A stretch of 5,514 nucleotides of DNA from assembly GCA_019242435.1 (NCBI GenBank), contig JAFAVN010000166.1, positions 1 through 5,514 of the forward strand. The letters are read 5' to 3'. A program made the translations under genes and the position numbers. Below, piece by piece: positions 1 through 4,921 of the stretch. The notes beneath the pieces were generated by a model that worked only from the letters and a program-made list of their open reading frames with translations, searched no databases and was not told the DNA's origin. The DNA comes from Verrucomicrobiota bacterium. GTDB taxonomy: Bacteria > Verrucomicrobiota > Verrucomicrobiia > Chthoniobacterales > JAFAMB01. Each line of letters begins with the position of its first letter. Within the stretch, counting starts at the first letter, position 1.

Positions 1-87
1 CAAGGACCATTCCCAGGAGCCGCCTGTTCTGACGCGTTGTTGGTGCGAAGAGCGCAATCCCAAACACCCAAGGCTCCGTTTTTATGC

Positions 88-172
88 GCTAAAGCGGCTC
101 CCCTCCAAACGCGCTGGGCTCAGCAAGACAACGGCACCGCGACCCATCGCGCTGGAGGGGAGCCGCTTTAGC
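88..172. repeat. Inverted repeat B, first copy (20-bp perfect arms)
   Basis: The left arm at 88-107 reads GCTAAAGCGGCTCCCCTCCA and is perfectly complementary to the arm at 153-172, with a 45-nt loop. As RNA or single-stranded DNA it would form a very stable hairpin. The loop contains a smaller GCTG/CAGC stem. No T-tract follows on either strand, so it is not a classical intrinsic terminator. Confidence 0.9.
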
Positions 173-233
173 ACGTGCAAACGTGATCTGGCTGACTTTG
201 CCGCGGCGTTATGCCTATTTCCATCGCGATAGA

Positions 234-302
234 AACAGGCGGCTCCCGGGAATGGCCCTTGGGCAGCCGGAAACCGCCGACCATTCCCGGGAGCCGCCTG
301 TT
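234..302. repeat. Inverted repeat A (22-bp perfect arms) across the unit junction
   Basis: The arm at 234-255 is exactly complementary to 281-302, with a 25-nt loop. Unpaired partner arms occur at 7-28 (one mismatch, A for G at 15) and at 508-529, so the array is cut within A hairpins at both ends. Arm A shares the nine-base core GCGGCTCCC (239-247) with arm B, indicating that the two palindromes belong to one repeat family. Confidence 0.9.
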
Positions 303-362
303 CTGACGCGTTGTTTGTCCGAAGAGCGCAATCCCAAACACCCGAGGCCTCCGTTTTTATGC

Positions 363-447
363 GCTAAAGCGGCTCCCCTCCAAACGCGCTGGGCTCAGCA
401 AGACAACGGCACCGTGACCCATCGCGCTGGAGGGGAGCGGCTTTAGC
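363..447. repeat. Inverted repeat B, second copy (one mismatch)
   Basis: This is the same hairpin as at 88-172. The left arm (363-382) is unchanged, but the right arm (428-447) carries C to G at 439, which breaks one pair. At the outer edge, G at 448 restores a pair that copy 1 lacks (A at 173). The copies are therefore drifting independently. Confidence 0.88.
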
Positions 448-581
448 GCGTGCAGACGTGATCTGGCTGACTTTGCCGCGGCGTTATGCCTATTCCATCG
501 CGATAGAAACAGGCGGCTCCCGGGAATGGCTCTTGGGCAGCCAGAAACCGCTGGCTAATTTTCCCGCCGCCGCCGGCGAAG

Positions 582-896
582 TTAGTCATTTGGGAAACGA
601 TTCGGTCCAGAGCCATCACCGTTGTCGTCTCCTTCGAACTCGAAATCAGATTCTTTTGGAGGCTCGCGGACAGTGAGCGCTCGGAAAGTGAAATAGATCG
701 CCAGGAGGACAGCGATCGCGGCGGCCCCAAGACAGGACCAGGCAAGGAGCCTCGAGAGAGCGGCCGTCTGGCCGGATGCGGTGAGGGGGTCAGACAGCCA
801 GCCGAGCCCTATCATGATAACGCAGACGATTATCGCGATGAAGGCCTTTGGAGCACTTGCATTCTTGGTAGCCATGAGCGTGAGGCCGAGTCTCAT
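582..896 (-). CDS. Small two-helix membrane protein, unknown function
   Basis: Encodes 104 residues. Two hydrophobic segments are visible, at about residues 17-36 and 49-73, separated by a short polar loop. The C-terminal tail is hydrophilic and acidic (about 80-104, with EFEGDD), so the tail and short N-terminus probably lie on the same side of the membrane. I chose the ATG at 896 because GAGGA sits four bases upstream on the minus strand. A TTG at 917 would add seven residues, but its only SD-like AGGA abuts the codon with no spacing. ATG at 875 is also possible. It is the last gene of a minus-strand series, 185 bp downstream of the hydrolase, and ends next to the repeat array. I do not recognise the family. 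Length and amphipathic layout favour a real gene. Confidence 0.65.
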   Translation of the reverse strand: MRLGLTLMATKNASAPKAFIAIIVCVIMIGLGWLSDPLTASGQTAALSRLLAWSCLGAAAIAVLLAIYFTFRALTVREPPKESDFEFEGDDNGDGSGPNRFPND

Positions 897-900
897 TTCT

Positions 901-905
901 TCCTC
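901..905 (-). promoter_or_regulatory. Ribosome binding site for the small membrane protein
   Basis: TCCTC on the plus strand is GAGGA on the minus strand, four bases before the ATG at 896. It decides the start over the longer TTG-initiated frame at 917. Confidence 0.6.
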
Positions 906-1023
906 AAGTTGAGACAATCCTACTCAAGCACTGTGGCATGTCCGCAGCAAACCGCTGTCTTTGCTAATCCCCAAGTTCGCGCCGCCCGGTGATCCCCCCA
1001 GGATGCCAGGCAAATGAAGCTTT

Positions 1024-1052
1024 TCTCGTGTCTCGTTGAAAAAGAGACGAGA
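1024..1052. other. Interrupted hairpin downstream of the hydrolase gene
   Basis: TCTC and GTCTC (1024-1034, separated by a two-base bulge) pair with GAGACGAGA at 1044-1052 around a 9-nt loop. It lies about 30 bp beyond the hydrolase stop codon. There is no T-run after it in the minus direction, so it is at best a weak terminator or an RNA-stabilising stem. Confidence 0.35.
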
Positions 1053-1081
1053 TTGCTTGAGTGAACAATTCGCGGCCGGGC

Positions 1082-1957
1082 TTATGAGATCGGCTGAAGA
1101 AATTCGCGGAGTGCTCGATTTACCGCTTCGGGCTGCTCGAGAGGTGCGAGATGGCCACAGTCAGGAATGATCTCCAGGCGGGAGTTACGAATTAGGCGAT
1201 GCGCTCGTTTCGCGATAGCGGCTGGCAGTAACTGGTCATCTTCGCCGTGTACGATCAAAGTCGGAATAGTAATTTCAGGCAACCGATTGACGTAGTTGGT
1301 TCGTAGTCCGTTCCAGGTGATCTCGTGGCGTTGCCACTCAAGGACTGCACCGCCGGCGGGGTGTTTGCGAGCAAGGTGCACCAAATCATCAATCAGCTTG
1401 GGCGTCACCAAGTCCGGACGATGTCGCATGTGGCGCAATAGCGCCCAGCGCACGAAGTGCCGGCTGCTTTTGAAAAACCACGAACCCATGAGGTTAAGCC
1501 CGGGCAGGTGCACGAAGAACCAAGTCAATCGTCCGCCCGGAATGGCGCCGTCGAGACACGCACTATCGATCAGCACCAGCTTTTCGACCCGTCCCGGCGT
1601 TTGCAGAGCGAACCCCAGGGCGATACCACCGCCCATGGATAGTCCGGCGAGGCTGGCACGCCGTAGTCCGAGCGCATCAAGAAGCGGTCCGAGGAAAGCC
1701 GAGCATTCGGCAAACCCCCAACCTGCGGGCATGGGATCGCTGTCGCCGAAGCCCGGGAAGTCCGGCGCAAAGACTTGGCACCTATCGGCCAAAGCAATCA
1801 TGGCCGACCCCAGACTTAGTCCGGCTTCATCAAGACCTGCGCCATGCAACAAGAGAACCGGTGGACCGGAGCCGCCGGCGATCAGGCATCTGATCTCCAG
1901 CCCTGATACGCTGAGGTGTATCTGCTGAACTGGTGACCCATTTTCCGCTGCCAACAT
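1082..1957 (-). CDS. Alpha/beta hydrolase fold enzyme
   Basis: Encodes 291 residues, a usual length for Abhydrolase_1/MhpC-like enzymes. In order: the first strand and oxyanion motif LLLHGAG (about 35-41), the APDFPGFGDSD segment (64-74), the nucleophile elbow GLSMGGG with Ser107, a cap region (about 140-215) rich in aromatic and basic residues, the acid in HGEDDQ (Asp241 best fits G-x-x-D) and the catalytic His269 in CGHLAPLEQP. The full Ser-Asp-His triad is present, so the enzyme should be an active cytoplasmic esterase, lipase-like hydrolase or C-C hydrolase. No signal peptide is visible and the substrate cannot be told from sequence. The ATG at 1957 has no good Shine-Dalgarno sequence. 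It lies on the same strand as, and 84 bp after, the oxidoreductase relic. Confidence 0.93.
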   Translation of the reverse strand: MLAAENGSPVQQIHLSVSGLEIRCLIAGGSGPPVLLLHGAGLDEAGLSLGSAMIALADRCQVFAPDFPGFGDSDPMPAGWGFAECSAFLGPLLDALGLRRASLAGLSMGGGIALGFALQTPGRVEKLVLIDSACLDGAIPGGRLTWFFVHLPGLNLMGSWFFKSSRHFVRWALLRHMRHRPDLVTPKLIDDLVHLARKHPAGGAVLEWQRHEITWNGLRTNYVNRLPEITIPTLIVHGEDDQLLPAAIAKRAHRLIRNSRLEIIPDCGHLAPLEQPEAVNRALREFLQPIS

Positions 1958-2041
1958 CGCTCGTGAATGCTTGCCGCCAACTACGCAGTTCGGCGATTCA
2001 AGGCAACCAAAGTAGTAGTTGGCCCGCTTATCCTCCCACAG
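1958..2041 (-). other. Leader of the hydrolase gene with inverted repeat and orphan SD
   Basis: GCCAACTAC (1976-1984) is repeated in inverse at 2015-2023, giving a 9-bp stem with a 30-nt loop in the minus-strand transcript. Minus-strand GGGAGGA (2031-2037) is the strongest SD-like sequence nearby, yet no start codon follows at a usable distance. It may be the remnant of a translation start that once followed the upstream oxidoreductase gene, which ends at 2042. Confidence 0.4.
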
Positions 2042-2459
2042 CTAAATATTCGGCAAAAGATCAAAATATTCGTGGTCTTCATTCTTGCCTCCTTCTCCCT
2101 TGCCCACTTCTTTTTTCACTAGCAATAAAACTGATTTCCTTGATCCATCTTACCATTTTATAGCCGAGCTGGTTCTCCACCCGGAGCTGCAAGGGCGCTT
2201 CATAGACCTGGGGAAGCGATTGTGAATTCATTTCATAGGCCAGGAGACATTCCGAGTAGAGCGCGGTTGCCAGGTCTTGGGTGTCGTAATACGTACCCCC
2301 GTAAAGACCTTCTCCGAAAGAATAAAACACGACCTTCTTCGCTTCCGGAAGCGGCTTTACTAGTTCGACGAGTTTCTTGAACTCTAGTCCACCCCACTGG
2401 GCGACCCCGGTCCATCCCTGGAGGCCTGCATTTTCCTGCGCACGCACCCGATGATGTTC
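2042..2459 (-). pseudogene. Sulfite-oxidase-like molybdopterin oxidoreductase, 5'-truncated and frameshifted
   Basis: The translated stretch from about 2447 carries the hallmark end of the oxidoreductase molybdopterin-binding domain: QGWTGVAQWGG, then VVFYSFGEGLYGGTYYD, LLAYEMN, and APLQLRVENQLGYK followed by VRWIKEI. Functional relatives are about twice this length, so the N-terminal half is missing. Just before QGW the cysteine expected to bind molybdenum reads as Gly (GLQGW instead of C-x-Q/E-GW), and the usual GAPLR reads EAPLQ. In its first frame the ORF stops at 2079. Removing one A from the six-base A run (plus 2111-2116) restores a family-like tail, EVGKGEGGKNEDHEYF, ending in LLPNI and a stop at 2042-2044. 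It follows the arsR stop in the same frame with no start of its own except a GTG at 2447. It is almost certainly non-functional. Confidence 0.85.
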
Positions 2460-2834
2460 TTAGTCGTAACGGGGCATCTCTGGCGCCTTGAACGAAGCTG
2501 CCAGGAACTCATCTGCCACCGCTTCGAGTTCCAGAAAACGAGGCGTGTTCAGCAGGTAGAAGAGCGAATGTAGGGTTCGCTTCGGCCGCACGCAGCCGCA
2601 GTCCACCAGGCGTTCCAGCTCAACAGAAACGCTGGCCAAGGTTAGACCCGTCGCGGTGGCTACCTGCTCAACCGTCTTTGCTCCTTCGCAGAGGGTTTCC
2701 AGGATGCGGAGCCGGGCTCGATCAGCCAAGTTGCCGAAGAGCTTTTCTTTACAACCCAGATCACACCCAGATGACGGATCCGTTGGCTTCGGAAGCCCTC
2801 TGGTAGTGAGGTCAGAATTCAATAAAAGATTCAT
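2460..2834 (-). CDS. ArsR/SmtB-family winged-helix regulator
   Basis: Encodes 124 residues, typical for this family of dimeric DNA-binding repressors. The core begins at KLFGNLADRARLRILETL (31-48), followed by the helix-turn-helix (about 53-78) with recognition helix TLASVSVELERLV. The wing follows at about 84-95 and a C-terminal dimerisation helix at about 98-116. Cysteines at 24 and 28 (GCDLGC) and at 79 and 81 (DCGC) recall metal-binding positions of CadC (N-terminal pair) and CmtR (second cysteine of its CxxxC), but the CadC-type ELCVCD motif is absent, so the ligand is uncertain. The ATG at 2834 lies inside an NsrR-like box and has no Shine-Dalgarno sequence; a near-leaderless mRNA or a later start is possible. 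It is divergent from the NsrR-like gene, with a 66-bp gap. The stop codon directly abuts the oxidoreductase relic. Confidence 0.88.
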   Translation of the reverse strand: MNLLLNSDLTTRGLPKPTDPSSGCDLGCKEKLFGNLADRARLRILETLCEGAKTVEQVATATGLTLASVSVELERLVDCGCVRPKRTLHSLFYLLNTPRFLELEAVADEFLAASFKAPEMPRYD

Positions 2835-2848
2835 ATTAGATACATCTA
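2826..2848. promoter_or_regulatory. Candidate NsrR-type operator 1 (arsR / nsrR-like intergenic)
   Basis: An 11-1-11 imperfect inverted repeat: left half AAGATTCATAT (2826-2836), centre T, right half AGATACATCTA (2838-2848). Against the NsrR half-site I remember from enterobacteria (AAGATG, C or T, ATTT, inverted with one base between) it matches about 18 of 22 positions. It overlaps the arsR start codon and sits about 50 bp upstream of the NsrR-like start, so it could control both genes and provide autoregulation. Assignment to the neighbouring regulator is inference. Confidence 0.6.
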
Positions 2849-2856
2849 TATAAGGG

Positions 2857-2870
2857 TTGCTTTAAAGCAA
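2857..2870. promoter_or_regulatory. 14-bp perfect palindrome in the divergent promoter region
   Basis: TTGCTTTAAAGCAA is identical to its reverse complement. It lies midway between the two divergent regulator genes, 9 bp from the NsrR-like box. It may be a binding site for the ArsR-family protein or part of a -35 region (TTGCTT reads on both strands). It is followed toward the plus-strand gene by AT-rich TAATAT (2875-2880), a possible -10. Confidence 0.5.
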
Positions 2871-2900
2871 GATTTAATATACATGTTTTATCGCTTTCTT

Positions 2901-3371
2901 ATGCGTCTCGCCTTCTCGACCGATTATGCTCTCCGCCTGTTGATGTTGCTCGGACTCGAACCGGATCGCCTCGTCACCATCGAAGAAGCCTCGGCTCGAT
3001 TCTGCATTTCGAAAAACCACTTGATGAAGGTCGCTTATCAGTTGGGGCAGGCCGACTATTTGGAGACCGTGCGGGGGCGTAACGGTGGCCTCCGTCTGGG
3101 CAAAGCGCCGGACCGCATTGTGGTGGGGGAAGTTGTCCGCACGATGGAACCGGACTTTGCCGTCGTCGAATGCGAAAACCCGACGGGCTATTGCAAGATT
3201 GCGCCCTCCTGTGTTCTACGCTCTGCGATGCGAGAAGCTGTTCGTGCTTTTCTGACGAAACTTGATGAATACACCCTTGAGGATCTGCTTCGACCGAAAT
3301 CCAGGCTCCGGGCCCTGCTAGGTATCGGCCAGCAACGGGCCCTCGCCGAGAATCGAGTAGATGGCCACTGA
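2901..3371 (+). CDS. nsrR: Rrf2-family iron-sulfur regulator, NsrR-like
   Basis: Encodes 156 residues from the ATG at 2901. NsrR is a dimeric repressor whose Fe-S cluster is destroyed by nitric oxide, releasing genes for NO defence. The N-terminus MRLAFSTDYALR matches the family start exactly and puts an aspartate at position 8, the residue that serves as a non-cysteine cluster ligand in Streptomyces NsrR. The helix-turn-helix covers about residues 25-55 (SKNHLMKVAYQL), followed by the wing VRGRNGGLRLGK, very close to NsrR. The three cluster cysteines are present as C91-x6-C98-x5-C104; enterobacterial NsrR has one fewer or two fewer residues in the first gap. An upstream ATG at 2883 would add six residues that do not fit the family. 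No Shine-Dalgarno sequence is visible for either start. An NsrR-like box lies just upstream, suggesting autoregulation. Confidence 0.87.
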   Translation: MRLAFSTDYALRLLMLLGLEPDRLVTIEEASARFCISKNHLMKVAYQLGQADYLETVRGRNGGLRLGKAPDRIVVGEVVRTMEPDFAVVECENPTGYCKIAPSCVLRSAMREAVRAFLTKLDEYTLEDLLRPKSRLRALLGIGQQRALAENRVDGH

Positions 3372-3422
3372 TCGGCCCGTGTCGTTCCGGCCGAGGCGGC
3401 GCCGTGAACTTACCCTTTCACT

Positions 3423-3629
3423 CCAACCAATGCGGCAGCGCAAGCCTTGTTCCATGAAAAGCTTCCGCCATTCTGCGATCGTCAAGGGGCGCGCGCCCAC
3501 ATGGATGGCTGTGGACAGATCGCGCTCGATAACCTAGCGGACTGCCTGTGACACGTTATCGGGCACCAGGCAAAGCTCGTGAATACCAGCTGCTTACCAG
3601 GCAAGCATTCGGCTGAGCTCACGGTTCAT
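3423..3629 (-). pseudogene. Class I SAM-dependent methyltransferase relic
   Basis: Reading the minus strand from about 3629 gives a stretch typical of the distal part of small-molecule methyltransferases: RML, a degraded loop where the usual KPGGR should be (it reads AW-stop-AA), then GIHELCLVPDN, an aspartate- and isoleucine-rich helix, and IHVGARPLTIAEWRKLF followed by MEQGLRCRIGW. Two stops interrupt one continuous frame, TAA at 3594-3596 and TAG at 3534-3536. The N-terminal SAM-binding half and the C-terminal end are absent. It begins two bases after the stop of the membrane-protein gene on the same strand, so it was probably once the second gene of that unit, and it converges on the NsrR-like gene. 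The family call rests on remembered motif order. Non-function is clear from the stops. Confidence 0.75.
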
Positions 3630-3631
3630 CC

Positions 3632-4033
3632 TCAGCTGCGATTGTGATCAAAGTGTTTAACATCGAAAAAGCTTCTAGCGCTTTCACCGAATCCGGCTGG
3701 TTCAGTCATCTTTCCTAGTCCCCTTTGACCTGGTTGCGGAGAGGCGGTGCTGACAGGCGGCAGATCGATGGCGGAATATATGCCGAATATTCCTATCAGC
3801 AGTAACGATGCGGATAAGATGCAGACCGCCAGCCAGGAGTACCGCCAGGTCTCGCCCCGTTGTACCATCGTCGTAAAAATCGCCGCGATACCGGCCAGCA
3901 AACCGGTGAGGGCCGTAAAGAGCAATCTACCGGTAACCCGGTTATCACCACTGATTGACCTGGAACGGTGAGAGCTGCCGGCAGGCAAAACCGCCGATTT
4001 GTCTTTAAAGCGAGCGTGGTCATAAAGATACAT
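3632..4033 (-). CDS. Two-helix membrane protein behind an NsrR-like box
   Basis: Encodes 133 residues from the ATG at 4033. A basic, hydrophilic N-terminus (1-36, SHRSRS, NRVTGR) precedes two hydrophobic segments: about 37-57 (LLFTALTGLLAGIAAIFTTM) and about 65-89 (WLAVCILSASLLLIGIFGIY). The C-terminal tail is proline-, glycine- and aromatic-rich (SFFDVKHFDHN). I do not recognise the family. The start is uncertain: the frame continues upstream through ATGs at 4057-4067 to a GTG at 4084, but none of these has a convincing RBS. The ATG at 4033 is placed inside the operator-like box exactly as in the arsR gene. It was probably once cotranscribed with the methyltransferase relic two bases downstream. 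The box suggests induction by nitric oxide through the neighbouring NsrR-like protein, which is inference. Confidence 0.6.
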   Translation of the reverse strand: MYLYDHARFKDKSAVLPAGSSHRSRSISGDNRVTGRLLFTALTGLLAGIAAIFTTMVQRGETWRYSWLAVCILSASLLLIGIFGIYSAIDLPPVSTASPQPGQRGLGKMTEPAGFGESARSFFDVKHFDHNRS

Positions 4034-4047
4034 ATTAAATATCTCTT
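4025..4047. promoter_or_regulatory. Candidate NsrR-type operator 2
   Basis: Left half AAGATACATAT (4025-4035), centre T at 4036, right half AAATATCTCTT (4037-4047). Eight of 11 half-site pairs are symmetrical. It agrees with operator 1 at 18 of 23 positions, including 10 of 11 in the left half, and with the remembered NsrR consensus at about 18 of 22. It overlaps the start of the two-helix membrane-protein gene. Confidence 0.6.
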
Positions 4048-4355
4048 TAGAACACATAGTGGGCATGATGGACCAAATGGACACCTCTTCGCACCGGGTC
4101 GGCGGAAAGCAATATTTTTACTGCATGTTTAAGAAACCGCCAGCACCTGAGATCCAAATCTCAAGCCTGCCGATCGGGCCGCCCCGCATGAGCCAAGTCG
4201 AAATCGGCAGCACACCCCAGGGCCAACGCATTTGCCAAGCCGCATAGAGCGGCGAGGGTTGCTCTCCGACTGGACCGCTCCTCTAACGTGCTCGTCACCT
4301 GGCCCTTGCTAACAGAATCTTTGCGCGGTGGTCAATGTCCATCGCGAGCGCGTCT
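4048..4355. other. Intergenic stretch with two small inverted repeats, no convincing gene
   Basis: Between the two minus-strand membrane-protein genes I see no recognisable protein. TGAGAT/ATCTCA forms a six-bp stem with a CCAA tetraloop (4148-4163). CTGCCGAT (4167-4174) pairs with ATCGGCAG (4203-4210). Minus-strand frames give a 46-residue peptide with a hydrophobic stretch (from a GTG near 4290) that has no family resemblance; I do not call it. The promoter for the 4033 gene should lie at the left edge of this stretch. Confidence 0.4.
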
Positions 4356-4652
4356 TCACGGCGCGATGAACGCGATCTTCACGATAATGAGGACGAGAAT
4401 CGTCATACCAGCGACGCCGAGGGCAGTGCGATCGCGACCAGCCAAGTAGCAGAGCACTGCAGCCCAGGTCAGTAGCGCAGCGAGCAAGGCCGCACCAACG
4501 TAAGGGGTAACGGTCGCGACGTGCAGCGCCGCTCCTTGGACAAGCTGAAGCCGAAAGAACTCCGCGAGCGTACGGACTAGGGCGAGGAATTGCACACAGA
4601 TGCCGATCTGAGTGAGAAGATGGATGTGCTTCGAAAATGCTCCGTGCTTCAT
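4356..4652 (-). CDS. Three-helix small membrane protein, unknown function
   Basis: Encodes 98 residues. A short polar N-terminus with histidines (MKHGAFSKHIH) leads into a moderately hydrophobic helix (about 12-34). Two strong membrane segments follow, about 51-71 (AALLAALLTWAAVLCYLAG) and 76-96 (LGVAGMTILVLIIVKIAFIA), joined by the basic turn GRDRT. It almost certainly sits in the inner membrane. The start is the ATG at 4652. The best Shine-Dalgarno candidate, GAGGAAG on the minus strand (plus 4667-4673), lies 14 bases away, which is long. I do not recognise the family. It shares strand with the two-helix protein downstream but is separated from it by 322 bp, so it is probably its own transcription unit. 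No operator-like box is seen near its start. Confidence 0.65.
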   Translation of the reverse strand: MKHGAFSKHIHLLTQIGICVQFLALVRTLAEFFRLQLVQGAALHVATVTPYVGAALLAALLTWAAVLCYLAGRDRTALGVAGMTILVLIIVKIAFIAP

Positions 4653-4909
4653 TTGGTGAGTTTTATCTTCCTCGTGTCCGTCGTGCGCTCGTAGTCCCGG
4701 CGAACCACCAAAATGTCATCGAGTGCTGTATTGTCCGGCTCGAGGGAATGTCGCCGAAGCGGAAAGAAGTTAGGAAGTCTTGCCGTGCAATTTTTGTGGT
4801 TTGCCAGACAGAGGCCGCTGTTAACGATTTTATCGGCTTGTCTAGTATGCACGCATCCATTGGTGGGACAAGGCACAGAGAAGCCTCATGAAAATCTGCA
4901 ACCATCAGA

Positions 4910-4915
4910 TATAAT
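4910..4915 (+). promoter_or_regulatory. TATAAT -10 box, predicted leaderless start
   Basis: A perfect TATAAT ends six bases before the ATG at 4922. A start of transcription about seven bases past the -10 would fall on or next to the A of that ATG, giving an mRNA with no leader. No Shine-Dalgarno sequence is present upstream of the gene, which agrees. No good -35 is visible at 16-18 bp spacing. Confidence 0.55.
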
Positions 4916-4921
4916 CGATCC

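Larger units (their letters stand above)
6..553. repeat. Two-copy tandem repeat, ~274-bp unit, palindrome-rich
   Basis: Copy 1 runs about 6-279 and copy 2 about 280-553. By hand alignment they differ at about 11 substitutions and two single-base indels (an extra C near 350 in copy 2, one T fewer near 492), so about 95% identity. Each unit contains one complete inverted repeat (B) and half-arms of a second (A), so a complete A hairpin forms only across the junction between copies. Both arm types share GCGGCTCCC. No protein is convincingly encoded: reading frames crossing it simply repeat the same peptide and carry no recognisable domain. The array stops about 28 bp short of the stop codon of the minus-strand membrane-protein gene. 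The left boundary may lie near position 6, since bases 1-5 do not match the end of a unit. The origin is unknown; a REP/BIME-like or MITE-like element is the closest description. Confidence 0.9.

Noticed and set aside
6..553. CRISPR array
   Set aside because: Two long units without short regular repeats and unique spacers, and no cas genes nearby.
183..676. Plus-strand reading frames 183-446 and 458-676 beginning with the same peptide
   Set aside because: They arise from the duplicated repeat unit, run through the hairpin arms and match no family; the shared start is simply the repeated DNA.
1296..1928. Long plus-strand reading frame opposite the hydrolase
   Set aside because: Its translation is rich in Pro, Arg and Ser and has no motif, while the opposite frame has a complete hydrolase triad.
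2044..2072. Direct repeat AAATATTCG (2044-2052 and 2064-2072), 20 bp apart, as a possible operator
   Set aside because: Once the frameshift is repaired, both copies fall in the coding end of the oxidoreductase relic (EYF and NI plus stop), so coding sequence explains them.
3374..3395. CGGCC/GGCCG inverted repeat after the NsrR-like gene as a terminator
   Set aside because: The stem is only five base pairs and no T-run follows it.
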